NCBI GenBank assembly: GCA_031761405.1
Contig: JASEVX010000003.1
Location: 61,996,717 to 62,060,716, forward strand
DNA: 64,000 bases
Origin: Serripes groenlandicus
Taxonomy: Eukaryota; Mollusca; Bivalvia; Cardiida; Cardiidae
Direction: 5' to 3'
In this document: positions 1-11,209 of the stretch, one piece after another
How the letters are laid out: every line of letters starts with the position of its first letter
How positions within the stretch are numbered: position 1 is the stretch's first letter
Made by a program: the position numbers and the translations under genes
The notes under the pieces: generated by a model
The model's input: the letters and a program-made list of their open reading frames with translations, nothing else
What the model was told of the DNA's origin: nothing
The model's database searches: none

Positions 1-71
1 TGTGAATGACATCACACGTTATGGGTGATGAAGGGAAACCAACTCAGCTGTGTTGTCCATAGAGCAGCTGG

Positions 72-236
72 AGACCAGACTATAAAAGTGTAATCTGTGC
101 TCAGAATGTATGCTCAAGTATATGAATGGTCAGAAGCAAATTTGTTATCCAAATTGACCAATCAGAAGCCTTAGTTTGAGCCTGGAGTTCATTTCGAAGC
201 ACTGAGAACGTTTTCAGAGTTTTATAGTTTAGGACC
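72..236. repeat. Short TIR element, copy 1
   Basis: About 165 bp with imperfect inverted ends (ACTATAAAA near 80, TTTTATAG near 220). It contains a stretch around the words TTGACCAATCAGAAGCC that recurs in inverted orientation at 34601-34771. The two copies align along their whole length with scattered differences, so this is a dispersed non-autonomous element. No coding capacity is seen. Nothing gene-like is seen in 237-498. Confidence 0.6.
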
Positions 237-498
237 AAGCTGCAGGTCTCAACGATAGTAAATAACGACCTATTTGGCGACGTCTGGATAAACCTCCCTG
301 ATAAAGCAATGATATATAACTGTACTAGTGTTTAGAACGACGTAACACAATTAAACACACACACAAAACAAAACCCTAAAGCTAAATGACTTGTTATAAA
401 TCGAATTCGATATTCTGACCATTATTACGACCAAAGCCTTGTAAACAGAATGGTGACGATATTGTACGAATAATGAACTGTTGCAAAGATTGAACTTT

Positions 499-658
499 GA
501 TAACCCTTTCCCACCTGCAGACGCATTTTGACGCAATAGCATCAGATGACTTTTGAAAACATTGTGGCCAAAGGTGAAATTGCTCAAAATGTTTTCAACT
601 TTATTTAACAATTAAACTATCTTTTATGGAGATTTTTCGTTTTTTTTTGTCTATTATG
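499..658. mobile_element. MITE (TTAA family), left half, split by the Polinton
   Basis: Starts with TAACCCTTTCCCACCTGCAG and contains the family hallmarks CTTTTGAAAACATTGTGGC and AAATTGCTC. The copy stops at the Polinton insertion point and resumes at 15988 with TTTTCATAGTAGTCTGCTGCAG, ending in GGGAAAGGGATAA near 16041. Removing the Polinton and one copy of its target duplication restores a normal family member of about 210 bp. Confidence 0.85.
653..658. repeat. Polinton target-site duplication, left
   Basis: The hexamer ATTATG directly precedes the left terminal AG of the Polinton and is repeated exactly at 15988-15993 after its right terminal CT. A 6-bp duplication is diagnostic for Polinton integration. 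Confidence 0.92.
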
Positions 659-941
659 AGTAGTATAGATAGGACGCTATTCCCACCTCTTGTGGCTGAG
701 GCTGCGTGACCTCGACCTCGTCCTCGTCCCGGAAAGTTTATCGTTCCTTATCGGAGCCGGTTGTTGTCGGGTCATTAAGCCTTCCAAAAAAGAGTGTATA
801 GACGCGTCGTCATTTAAAACCGCCGCGGTCGAAATTTTACTAGTTCGTGTCTCCGAACTCGACTTTAACTATAATGAGCGTTACGAACGGCTCGATATAT
901 AGCGTCCGACGAATGTATCGCTTCTAAACGGTAGAATACCG
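659..941 (+). repeat. Polinton left terminal inverted repeat
   Basis: 283 bp, the reverse complement of 15705-15987, with two differences found by direct comparison (near 719 and 894). It starts AGTAGTATAGATAGGACGC. The near-identity points to recent insertion or to homogenisation during replication. The open frame at 690-902 is repeated in the other TIR and is treated here as a by-product of the repeat, not a gene. Confidence 0.95.
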
Positions 942-1494
942 ATTAAGACGGTGCTATACATAAATGAATGTATTCAATGATCCCAAAGGATCAGAAATAT
1001 TAAACGTGATCATAGGACATGTTCAGTAGTCACGAATGTACTTACCACCGGTTATTCTTACAAAGATTCGTGTTATATATGTATATTATTGTCTAACCTA
1101 TGGTTAAATTTAGAATTGTATGTATCTTATCATTGAGAACGTTCACGTCTGGTCTTGGGCTGAAACCTATAAAAAAGCCAAAACATTTGGTCACAAATCA
1201 GTAGTTGTTTTATCAAGTCCTCCGCTACTCCGACCTTAGAATCACAAAGACGATTTGCCGCTATTGTAAGGTAAGATCGTTATTTCAGATATTTCTCGGC
1301 GTCTGATCATGAGCCATGCTGATTGTAATTTTGATAACTACGCTTTATTAAACACATGAAAAAAGGTATTTCATAACATTTTTTACAAAATATGATTATA
1401 ATAATATAGGTCTTAAAAGGTCGTTTAGCTCGAACATCGGTTACGTCGAAGTAATTTCGAGGTTCCCAATTAGTTCGAGCTATCGAGGTTCGAC

Positions 1495-1530
<36 letters not shown>

Positions 1531-1805
1531 TTGAATCCACTCACTTTTACATGTATAAACATCCGATGCCTACAATGATAAGGAACTGTGTCAGTACAAT
1601 AGTTTATCAGTAAATGCCCTAAATTCTCATTTTCTAACGAACATGACCATTGCCTTATCGGTCAATTTTATTACGCTCTGTTGTTACTTTTAACCTCATG
1701 TAGCCTATTAAATTATTGACGGTTATCATTATTATTATTATTATTATTATTATGATTATTATCTTAATATCATGATCAATAAACATGATTCATTCGTTTT
1801 TATAT
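942..1805. other. Non-coding Polinton interior with microsatellites and a mariner-like end
   Basis: No gene is recognised. It holds a (TA)n tract at about 1505-1530 and a (TTA)n tract at about 1727-1753. On the - strand at about 1430-1498 lies a segment opening with CAGTCGAACCTCGATAGCTC, which resembles the ends of Tc1/mariner MITEs next to a TA tract. This looks like a secondary insertion or remnant inside the Polinton. Confidence 0.5.
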
Positions 1806-2068
1806 TTCAGACTAACAGTATGATGGCGACAGAAGAAAAAACACATTTTATTTTAACTACAAAAACTGTACAAAAAGGAGTATTTCTACCAACCAAACTT
1901 CGGGAGGTATACAAGAAACCATACAGGGAGCAAAGTAAGCTACTGCAATCATTTCTAAAAGTTAAAGTGCATGCAAAGCTTACAGTTAACAAAATGTCGG
2001 CAACAAGACATTTGTTTACATTTGACAAACGATTTAAAACTCGGTATCTTAACGCAGCTTTGTCATAG
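1806..2068 (+). CDS. Possible small accessory gene, 82 codons from the first ATG pair
   Basis: An open frame follows a good splice-acceptor-like tract (TTTTTATATTTCAG ending at about 1810) and then ATGATGGCG at about 1821. The predicted product is short and basic, rich in Lys and Thr, with no signal peptide, membrane segment or motif I recognise. It stops at TAG (2066-2068). It lies between the left TIR and the polymerase, where Polintons sometimes carry lineage-specific genes. No homologous family is recognised and a chance frame is quite possible. Confidence 0.25.
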
Positions 2069-2149
2069 AGATGTGACATAAAGACATCCAATCAAATAAC
2101 GTTTAAATTTTCCTAAGTCACAGGTGGATGTAACGCATAGAATAATCCA

Positions 2150-2840
2150 ACGAATAACATTTTTGTTACTTTCTTCCTATTTAACTTCAAAACTACTGGA
2201 TGGAATTTGATAAAACTTCAAACAGTGGTTAAGCTTAATGAGAGATATTGCAGTGTACAGGGACCATAACTCTACTTTGACTAATATTTGAGTTATTGCC
2301 CTTCATTACTTCTTACCTGTTCGGAGCTTAACTCGAACATACCTGATGGAATTTGATAAAACTTCATACAATTGTAAAGGTCAATAATAGGAAGTGCGGT
2401 GCACAAGGTCCATAACTCTAGCGTATTCATTTATGAGTAATTGCCCTTTGTTGATTCAAACTTTGTCCGGAGCCTAGCTCGAATACTACTGTACCGAGTC
2501 ATTTCAAACTTGGTGTGTATGTTGCTTGCAACGTGTAGAAGTGCGGTACATAACTCTAGCATGAGTATGTTTTGAGTTATTGTCCATGTTGATTCAAACT
2601 TTGTCCTGAGCATAACTCTAATACTACTGTACCGAGTCATTCACACTTGGTGTGTATGTTGCTTGCAACGTGTAGAAGCGCGGTACACAAGGTCCATAAC
2701 TCTAGCATGAGTATGTTTTGAGTTATTGTCCATTGTTGATTCAAACCTTGTCCGGAGCATAACTCGAATACTACTGTACCGAGTCATTTCAAACTTGGTG
2801 TGTATGTTGCTTGCAACTTGTAGAAGTGTCATGCACAACT
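2150..2840 (+). repeat. Tandem repeat, about five units of 138-147 bp
   Basis: Repeated units carry the words AACTTTGTCCGGAGC, CATAACTCTAGCATGAG and GTACCGAGTCATT. The last word occurs at 2491, 2629 and 2776, giving spacings of 138 and 147. Two more diverged units begin near 2200 and 2343 (GGAATTTGATAAAACTTCA). The array sits inside the Polinton, just upstream of the polymerase exons. The open frames at 2431-2838 on - are read out of this repeat and are not called. Confidence 0.8.
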
Positions 2841-3002
2841 ATAAGATGTCAAAGCTCACATTACTTTATTCCATAGGAGAGCCATATGCTCAAAGACAAC
2901 ATTTCAGATATTTGTTAAACCGTACCCTTTTAGAGCAAGGACTGCTGTTTGGGCGGATATTATTCACCTTTCGTGATAGTTCTAGTTTCATTTGCTTTCC
3001 AG

Positions 3003-6000
3003 ATGACACGACCCTGTAAATGGTGCGGTGTCTTTATCCAAGAACAAGACTATTTAGAAGCCCATGAGCACACTCATCGGGAATTCGACTTCTTGGCGGG
3101 GATGGTGAGTACTTACTGTCTCATACAGTGGAATATGGTCATTTTACTCCGCTTTTATAAGTTCATGAAAACGTTTTGCATTTATAACCAAGCTTGTATA
3201 CCTCTATAAGTATGTCTAACCATAACTACACTTTTATTTCAGGACCAGACACAGCCCGATGCGGTGGGTCAAGAAGAAGGAGAAAAGGATATGGCTGAAT
3301 TCAAAACCAACGTAAGTAGACTTATAATATGGAACAGTAAACAGCAAATGATACTCCCGTTTGTCTGAATAAGATCGACATTGTACTATGCGTGTTCAAC
3401 ACTTCCTAGAGGTGACACTAATATCCACTTTTTTATATTTTGCAGAATTCCGACACCTTCTCCTGTGACACTTGCCATAAAGAATACGCGTTAAAGTCAT
3501 CCTTACAGCGGCATCAACGCTTAGATCATGGCACACAACAATTTCCTTGTAGCAAGTGCGAGAAAACGTTCAGTCGTGCAGATAATAAATGTCGCCATGA
3601 AAAGTCCTGCGACGGACAAAGAGATCATGTATGCCCTCAATGCCAGAAGCGCTGTGCCACTGCTCACGGGCTTCGACTTCACCTACAGTGGCATGAAAAG
3701 GCTCCCAAAACATCAAAACAGAATCCGAAAGCATCTAAGCCTGTCAATGACAGGCCTACACTTCCTCCAACTAAAGCCTCTATATCTCCACCTATGCAAT
3801 TTAGGTGTCGACGCTGCTGCACAGAGCTCTTTAACAACCGCCATGATCTCTACTTGCATGGCATGGAACGCCATTATCAGCAAGTTGGTGGGGCGTTACA
3901 ATCTCACCCATGGGGCCGAAATGAACTACCACCTTGGGACGGAGACGAGACGCTTCGTCGAGTATACCGAGCCAACGCAGCACATATATTAGAAAACCAT
4001 CAACTAGGCCCCATTCAGTCTGTGTATAATTTTCCACTGACAAACGAAGTGACCCTTAACCGACTCGTGGAGTATGCGGACGATATATACCGTCAACAAC
4101 AGAGAGCATTTCGGTTGAATCTGGTGTTTGGTGTGATCTTACAACATAGAGAGACTGGCCAGTATAGGTATTTCGTGCCCTACAATAACAACGGCATTTT
4201 TGAAAGGCCCATGTACTTCTCGAGAAGGAGCGATCTACAAAGACTCCGGCTACAACTCGAGAGAAAAGATATTATGACAGAACTCTTGAGGCATCGTCCC
4301 GATACCAAGTGGATTCCCGTGCTGATCACCAATGTTCATTTTACGGTCTACAGCACCTTTTATCCCTTGGGTCAAGGACAACTGCCTGACTTCCTCCTGA
4401 AGAAAGACAGTTTGTATCCGTTAGTGAAAAGCTAACACACGGGTAAACCTTATCAGGATCATTTGTGCGCCTTCCGGTGTTTGGCTCTGCATCGCGGGCA
4501 CGAAATTAGATGTCTCGAAGGCCCTGCAAAAGAATTATTCCAGCAGTGGTCCCAAGAACCCATTCATAGCTTCTCTGGGATAAGCATCGATGAGTTTCCC
4601 GAATTCGAAACCCGCTTCAACGTCAATGTAGAAGTCTATAGCTTGACGGAAGATGGTTTCGCGTCCTCAGTCTACAAATCCAGGGGCCAGCATGACAGCA
4701 CCATGTACGTGAATATCTTTGACAACCATTTATCCTACATTCGAGATTTTAACGTGTACGCCCAGAAATACCAGTGCCAAACGTGCGACCGTCACTTCGA
4801 TCACGCAGGCCATCTTCATCGTCATCAGCCGGTCTGCTCTAACAAGACCAAGTTCGTGTACCCGGGTGGGTTTCATCGGGCCAGGGACAGCATATTTGAG
4901 CAGTTGGACCACTACGAGATCGTTGTGCCCGAGGACGAACGCACCTTTCCGTGGTATATCTGTTTCGATTTCGAAGCGATTTTGCAAAAGATTCACGACC
5001 AACCTACCGATCTGCTTCAATGGACTGCAAAACACGTTCCCGTCAGCGTCTCAATTTGCAGTAATGTGGAAGGTCACACGGAGTCTGTCTGCCTTATAGA
5101 AGTCGATCAGGACCAGTTAGTCAGCAATATGGTTTCTACTATGAACATGATTGCCGATCGCGTCTTCGAGCTGGCGGAAGAAAAATGGGGCTGGATCTTA
5201 GAAGCCATTGACAAGAAAATCGACGAGGATGACGCTACCGATGAGGACGTTGACCTCAAAATTAGTAGCGGAGATCAAATGGAAGAGGAGGAAGCCCGTG
5301 AAACACCGAAGAAACCTTCATATCCTTTACAGAAGGTCTACGCCCAATTGGAGACCTATATGTCTCAAGTCCCCGTTTTGGGGTTCAACTCTGCCAAATA
5401 CGACTTGAACCTCATCAAACGTTGCCTGGCAAAGCATCTGAACATGCACGAGGACTCTGAGACGTTCGTGGTCAAAAATAACAATGCCTATATGTGCATC
5501 GCAACGAACTCCTTGAAATTCCTCGACATGTCTCAGTTCTTAGCACCCGGGTCATCGTACGTCGGCTTTTTGAAAGCATACCACGTAGCCGAAGGTAAAG
5601 GATTCTTCCCGTACGAGTGGTTTGATGACGTCACCAAACTAGAGGCAATCTCCCTTCCAGCCCACGATGCCTTCTACAGTCACTTGAAGGGTAGTAACAT
5701 AAGTGTGGTGGACTACGAGTACTGTCAAAAAGTTTGGCTAGACCACCAGATGACCACTTTTCGGGATTTCCTAACCTGGTACAATAACTTGGATGTCGGA
5801 CCTTTCGTCGAAGCGGTGCAGAAGTTTCAACAGTTTTATTTCGAAAAAGGCGTCGACGTGTTCAAGACGGCCATCTCCGTCCCCGGCATCGCCAGGCAGC
5901 TGTTATTCAAGACCGCCAGGAAAGAGAATGCCAATTTCGCTCTATTTGATAAACAGAACAGCGATCTATATCAAACCATCAAGCAGAACATCGTGGGCGG

Positions 6001-7982
6001 ACCCAGCATCATTTTCACCCGACACCAATGCGCTGGTCAAACCCGGATACGAGGCCAGACGCCGTGCGGTTCGATCCTCGGGTTCGACGCGAATGCGCTC
6101 TACCTCCAGGCCATCGGACAACCTATGCCAGTGGGTCCTTTCGTGCGTCGACTGGCCGACAATGACTTCAAGCCCGAATTGCGCAACAAGTACATGTCCG
6201 CTTATTATTGGATGGACTGGCTAGTGCATACTCATGGTCTAGCCATTCAACATAAACTGAATACGGGACGAGAAGTCAAGATCGGAAAGTATCCCGTGGA
6301 TGGCTATGCCCCTGCTATCAGCCCAGAACTCGAACCAACGGTCTTCCAATTTCAAGGTTGTTATTGGCACGGACATCTCTGCGAGGTGACAAGAGGGGTC
6401 AGGGACGAGAAATGGCTCAAAAGTACAACAAAACTATGGAGACCACGGCGTATTTGAAACGGGAGCACAACGTGGTGGAGATGTTTGAATGCCAGTTTCG
6501 ACAATACTGTCGCCAGCACCCAGGCATCTACGACTTCATCGACGGCATGCGCCCAGGATTCTTTCGAGATCATAAGGGCAAGATCAATGAACACACTATC
6601 ATGGAAGGCGTAGTCAACGGACATCTTTTCGGCATGGTGGAAGTCGACATACAAGTTCCGGAGCAATGGGAAGGCCCCTTCCGACATCCAACCTTATCGC
6701 CTTATCAGTACTTTCAAGAAATGTCACCTTTGTTTTGCAGCACGGATATTTCCTTTGATGCCATAGGGGAACACATGCAAGCTCACATCTGGGAGTATCA
6801 ACTGTCTGACAAGCCCAGACGATTACTGGTAGGCGGCATGAAAGCCAAACAAATCTTGCTGGCTACCCCTCTTCTGCAATGGTACCTCAACAATGGTCTG
6901 GTGGTGACTCGCATCTACCAAGTCGTCGAGTTTAAGCAGCAACGCTGCTTCGAAGAGTTCGTACAAGAAGTCAGCGATGCTCGACGACAAGGGGACGCCG
7001 ACCCGGACACGGCCATCATCGCGGATACCATGAAAGTCATCGGAAATTCGGCTTACGGCTCTCTCATCATGGATAAACTAAACACCGAGATGTAAAATAC
7101 ATCCAAGGCGAAAATGAGACCTCTCTAAAAATTAACGACCCCCTCTTCAATAAACTCGAGTGTCTAGATCAAGAAGAGCAATATTACGAGGTGGAGATGG
7201 CCAAACGAAAAATCAAGCTGGATTTGCCCATTCAGCTAGGTTATTTCATTCTCCAGTATGCCAAGCTCCGCATGCTCGAATTTTATTTCGATTTTTTGGA
7301 TATCTACGTAGACCGAGCCGATTTCGAGTATTGCGAAATGGATACCGACAGCGCGTACATTGCTATATCTGGCCCATGCCTTGAGGACATCGTTAAACCC
7401 GAGATGAGAGACAAGTACCTTCGAGGGCTCACTGGGTTTTGTAGCGATACCGACATAGAGGCTGATGCAGAAGACCACTGGTTTCCTCGCACGTGCTGTT
7501 CAAAACACGTCAAATACGACAAGCGCACACCGGGACTTTTTAAGTTGGAGTACCAGGGTGACGAAATGATCGGGTTGTGCAGCAAGACCTACATCGTTCG
7601 CAAAACCAAGGTGGTCCGTCCCTCCAGTCAACGTGTGACGGCTGTTCGACTGCTAGATAAGGCCAAAGGATGGAAATCCAGAAAGCGCTTGCAATCTCGA
7701 CAGGTGCACGAATACAAGTACAGTTCCAAAGGCGTGAGCAAGCGCCATCTGAAAGCCCCCATGTCCAAATTTCGTCGCGTGTTGAAAACGCGCAAGGCTG
7801 AGAGTGGCAAAAACCGCGGGTTCCGGGTGAGAAATAATGCTATTTTCACGTACACCCAGGAGAGAAGAGGCTTCTCGTATTTATACTGTAAGAGAAAAGT
7901 GTTAGACGATGGGGTCCACACTATACCTCTAGACATCACGTTGTGTCCAGCTCCGTCGCAAGAGCAAGAGATCAGTGACTAG
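3003..7982 (+). pseudogene. Polinton protein-primed family B DNA polymerase with N-terminal zinc fingers, broken
   Basis: Replicates the Polinton. Three exons are inferred: 3003-3104, 3243-3311 and 3446 onward. Donors are GTGAGT and GTAAGT, acceptors TTTATTTCAG and ATATTTTGCAG, and both introns are phase 0. The product would be about 1,570 residues. It has six C2H2-type fingers (first Cys pairs CKWC, CDTC, CSKC, CPQC, CRRC and, far downstream, CQTC). Exonuclease motifs FDFEAIL (about residue 563) and FNSAKYDLNLI (about 705) follow, then polymerase motifs GFDANALY, KVIGNSAYG and MDTDSAY (about 936, 1253, 1355). Breaks: in-frame TAA at 4433-4435, a frameshift in the A-rich stretch near 6415, and another near 7078-7085. 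The sequence on both sides of each break is clearly polymerase. ATG 3003 follows a CCAG, so a further upstream exon cannot be excluded. Confidence 0.88.
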
Positions 7983-8023
7983 GACCTGGTCGATATGCTG
8001 ACCAGCAATTTCGAAGACTAGAG

Positions 8024-8029
8024 AATAAA
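8024..8029 (+). terminator. Polyadenylation signal candidate after the polymerase
   Basis: AATAAA lies about 42 bases past the polymerase stop at 7980-7982 and just before the packaging ATPase start at 8066. It could end the polymerase transcript separately from the virion gene cluster. Only the hexamer supports this. Confidence 0.35.
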
Positions 8030-8065
8030 AGTGCAGGACACATTAAACATACTGTCATAACCGAG

Positions 8066-8707
8066 ATGTATCCCTTTCCGGAATGCACGTCGATCGCGGT
8101 CTCTGGTGCCACCATGAGTGGTAAGTCCTTTTGGACATTTCGCCTGTTACGAGAAAAGCACGTCATGTTTACCACTCCGCCCATGAAAGTGTTGTACTGC
8201 TACGGCATCTACCAACCCCTGTTTGATACCATGGAGAAGGAGTTTTCGTTTATTACCTTTCATCAAGGATTACCGACGGAAGAGCAACTGAGTCAATTTT
8301 CTAGTCCTTCTACCTGCAATTTGGTGATTTTGGATGATTTGATGGACAGTGTCACCTCTTCTCCCGAGATGGAAAACTTGTTTGTTAAAGGCATGCATCA
8401 TCGGCATTTGAGCGTGCTGTACATCAACCAAAATGTGTACTGTAAGGGCAAGCACAGTCGCACGATTAATCTCAACACGCATATTTATGTACTCATGAAA
8501 AACCCTAGAGATGTGTCGCAGCTCCAGTGCTTAGCCAGGCAAGCGTTTTTTGGTAAAAGCGCTTTTCTCATGGAAGCCTATAAAGACGCGACATCGAAGC
8601 CCTATGGATATTTGGTGTTAGACTTTTCGCCTGGAGCGGAGGAATCCTATCGCGTGCGAACCCACGTATTTAACGGAGAAGACACCATCGTGTATCAGCC
8701 AGCATGA
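8066..8707 (+). CDS. A32/FtsK-like genome-packaging ATPase
   Basis: 213 residues and intact. The P-loop GATMSGKS is at about residues 14-21 and the Walker B strand with acidic pair, LVILDDLM, at about 88-95. The asparagine in INQNVY (about 119-124) fits the sensor position of this family. In Polintons and related viruses this ATPase pumps DNA into the capsid. The start is ATG 8066, 83 bases after the polymerase stop. Its TGA (8705-8707) overlaps the ATG of the next gene (8704-8706) as ATGA, so the two are probably co-expressed. Size and motifs match the family and no lesion is seen. Confidence 0.9.
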   Translation: MYPFPECTSIAVSGATMSGKSFWTFRLLREKHVMFTTPPMKVLYCYGIYQPLFDTMEKEFSFITFHQGLPTEEQLSQFSSPSTCNLVILDDLMDSVTSSPEMENLFVKGMHHRHLSVLYINQNVYCKGKHSRTINLNTHIYVLMKNPRDVSQLQCLARQAFFGKSAFLMEAYKDATSKPYGYLVLDFSPGAEESYRVRTHVFNGEDTIVYQPA

Positions 8708-9268
8708 CTAAGATGGTATTGTTATCGTTTGACCGATATCAGCGTTTGTTGAATGTTACCCCGAAGTCTGAATCGACGAAAAATTCGGAAAAAGACCCAA
8801 CCCTGAGACCTAGTGTAGAAGAACTCGAGTGTTAATGAAAGCGATGCGAAGAGTAACCCCGTGACCGATGGAGCAATGACTGCTTTAGAATCTCTGGTAC
8901 ATCGTTTTCCAAAGTCCATGCAAAACAAAGTGCGAAGTGTGATGGATTACATTCAACCTCATGTCAGATGGAACGAAAAAGGTGAAGTGACTATACAGGA
9001 TCGAGACATTCCCAACTCTAACATTATCGATCTACTCAAAGTTCACATGAAAGACTATAAAGACTTTACGCCAGTCGGGAAAGAGGCATTTAGAACGTTA
9101 CTGTCTGAACTCAATGTACCGACGAGTTTGCTGTCACCTTCCGCGAGACAACAGACCGGAGGCAGGAGCGAGCTCCCACCGCCCCCTGGCATACCAGTAA
9201 AACGTCCAAACATTACAGCATCTGTAAAACAACCGGAGAGAAAGAAAACCAAATGGCTTCGCCTATAA
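8704..9268 (+). pseudogene. Conserved Polinton small protein, frameshifted
   Basis: The first part starts at ATG 8704 (MTKMVLLSFDRYQRLL) and runs to TAA at 8833-8835. The second part is open from 8819 in the next frame and continues to 9268. Together they would give about 185 residues: a short hydrophobic N-terminal motif, a low-complexity linker, a helical domain with the words WNEKGEV and SNIIDLLK, and a Pro/Lys-rich tail. From memory, proteins of this shape sit between ATPase and integrase in many Polintons and related virus-like elements; the role is unknown. One indel between 8819 and 8833 explains the break. The 3' end overlaps the integrase start by 16 bases. Confidence 0.65.
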
Positions 9269-10397
9269 AGTATGAAGATTACTTAGCTAACATTTACTAC
9301 AATCCAGCACACGCTGGGGCTTACGGGGGTGTTGAGAAATTCTATAGAGCGGTGAGAAAAGAGGGCACATTTGTCCTCAGTAGACAGAAAAGTCTTAATT
9401 GGCTAATAAAACAAGAAGATTTTGCCGTCCATCGGGAAGCCCGCTCGAAATTTAAACGCAGGCGAGTGATTGCTCCCTTTGTGGATTATCAGTGGGATGT
9501 AGACACGGCTAACATGGCATACTACAAGAAAGACAATGAGGACTACGCTTATTTTGTACTGGCGATTGAAATTTTGTCTAAGTTCGTGTGGACGGTGCCT
9601 TTGCGGACCACCACGGGTCAGGAAATGTTGCAAGCCATAACACAAATGTTCGCGTCGGGTCGGAGACCGACCCACCTGCGTACGGATCAGGGCACGGAAT
9701 TCGTCAATAAACTCGTCAAAGCCTTCCTAAAGAAAGAAGGTGTGGATTTCTTCGTGACTCATAATGTGGTGAAGGCCTCGTATGCCGAAAGGGCCATAAA
9801 AACATTAAATCGCGACTTGTGCGATACATGACTCATAAACAAACGATGCAATGGGTAGACATCCTCCCACAAATTACGGAGAGTTATAACAAGACGTATC
9901 ATCGGTCTATCAAAAGATCACCACAGAGCGTCAAAGCCAAAGACTCGGTGGACTTGTGGAAGATGCAGTACACCACCCCACCGAAGTCATCGACCAGGAA
10001 ACCTAGTGCGTCGAGTACTAAGAACTTTAAATACAAAGTTGGAGATCTCGTGCGAGTGTCTTTTCTGAGGCGTGCCTTTCAACGCAAATACGACGAGCGC
10101 TGGTCTAGAGAACTCTTTGTGGTGAATCAACGCTTCACGAGTGACAGTATCCCGCAATATCGGTTGAAAGATTACGGCGGGGAAGTCGTCCGTGGCACAT
10201 TTTATCAAGATCAACTGAAAAAGGCTTACGAACAAGACCGTTACTTGGTGGAGAAAGTGCTCAAGTCTAGAAAACGAGGGGGACAAAAGCAGCTGCTGGT
10301 TCGCTGGAGAGGGTGGCCACCCAAGTACGACTCCTGGGTTAATGAAGAGGATGTCGGTTCTTTAAAAAGTACTGCACCGAAGACGGGTTCAACATAA
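9253..10397 (+). pseudogene. Polinton integrase with C-terminal chromodomain, frameshifted
   Basis: Retroviral-type (rve) integrase that joins the excised element to target DNA. The first segment (9253-9831) has the catalytic Asp in QWDVDTAN, the second Asp in LRTDQGTEF and the Glu in SYAERAIKTL, a D,D-35-E-like arrangement. After a frameshift near 9810-9820 the fold continues with SYNKTYHRSI and a basic domain. It ends in a chromodomain (YLVEKVLKSR then LVRWRGWPPKYDSW, about residues 330-375). Chromodomains can steer integration to modified histones. ATG 9253 overlaps the previous gene by 16 bases. The frameshift separates the catalytic core from the DNA-binding and chromodomain part, so this copy is likely inactive unless the indel is a sequencing error. 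Confidence 0.88.
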
Positions 10398-10400
10398 ACC

Positions 10401-10721
10401 ATGACGCAGAGGTCGGGGAAGCATCTAGCCTTATATCAACTTTTGGTGGACACGACCGATGCTCAGCGCTTTGCGATTGTGAAAACGTTAAGCCCGGGTC
10501 AAATACGGGCCGTGTTAGAAGCCATTTACAACGTGTTGAGAGGAACCTGTCCCGTCAGCGATAAAGTGAGGAAGACATTGTATCATCAGAAAAGAACCAT
10601 TCGACGCCTCGTGTCCAAAAATCTCACTCTTCAGCAGCGACAGCGTCTGTTAGTCAGACACGCATCGCTTTTACCTCTCCTCTTAAAACCCGTAGTACAG
10701 TTTTTCACGACGTCGGAGTAG
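10401..10721 (+). CDS. Small basic conserved Polinton protein
   Basis: 106 residues and intact, starting 3 bases after the integrase stop. It is helical and rich in Leu, Arg and Lys, with the pattern LSPGQIRAVLEAIYNVLRG, a basic middle (KVRKTL then RTIRRLVSK) and a hydrophobic end LLPLLLKPVVQFF. I recognise this layout from small proteins placed just before the minor capsid gene in invertebrate Polintons. Its function is not established; the basic middle and hydrophobic tail would fit nucleic-acid or membrane association, which is inference. Confidence 0.7.
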   Translation: MTQRSGKHLALYQLLVDTTDAQRFAIVKTLSPGQIRAVLEAIYNVLRGTCPVSDKVRKTLYHQKRTIRRLVSKNLTLQQRQRLLVRHASLLPLLLKPVVQFFTTSE

Positions 10722-10765
10722 AGGGGATCAAAGAAGCAGTGCTTTTTCTTCGAGTACGTCAGACG

Positions 10766-11203
10766 ATGGAACGGTATCTTTACGTACAAAGTGACGAGAG
10801 CGACACCTATTTCGACGATAATACTACAACCAGGTTCAGAGTACAGCTGAACTTTCCCTTGTACTTACCTGGCGTATGGAAAGTGGCCTTGGTGGAATTT
10901 CACGCCACGGAAAAGGCAAAGGCAAAGTCGAGTATGAAAGCGGACGACGGTCTTTACATTTATACGGATCTATGCAAAGAAAGTATCGTCTTTGGTGAGG
11001 AACGGCCCTTGTTGAGACAGTTAGAAAAAAGCAGCAAGGGGAAATGGGATTATATCCTTGACACTCCGTTTTACGTACCAGTGACGAAGACTGAACTGAG
11101 AGAGTTTGAGGTGTATATAAAGGGAGAAGGCGATGAAGACGCGTCACATTTAGTGAAACCCGTGCACTTAACAATTCATTTAAAGTATTATCCATTTTGG
11201 TGA
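10766..11203 (+). CDS. Polinton minor capsid (penton-like) protein
   Basis: 145 residues from ATG 10766; an upstream in-frame GTG at 10739 is not needed. The N-terminus MERYLYVQSDES, followed by YFDDNTTTRFRVQL and PGVWKVALVEFH, is the usual opening of the single jelly-roll minor capsid proteins of Polintons, the likely capsid vertex subunits. The C-terminus is KPVHLTIHLKYYPFW. It lies in the canonical block small protein, minor capsid, basic protein, major capsid, protease. No lesion is seen. The identification rests on motif pattern and gene order, not on a search. Confidence 0.82.
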   Translation: MERYLYVQSDESDTYFDDNTTTRFRVQLNFPLYLPGVWKVALVEFHATEKAKAKSSMKADDGLYIYTDLCKESIVFGEERPLLRQLEKSSKGKWDYILDTPFYVPVTKTELREFEVYIKGEGDEDASHLVKPVHLTIHLKYYPFW

Positions 11204-11209
11204 GAGGTC

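Noticed and set aside
690..902. 70-residue frame present in both Polinton TIRs (also 15744-15956 on -)
   Set aside because: It appears twice only because the TIRs are repeated; no start context, domain or relative is recognised.
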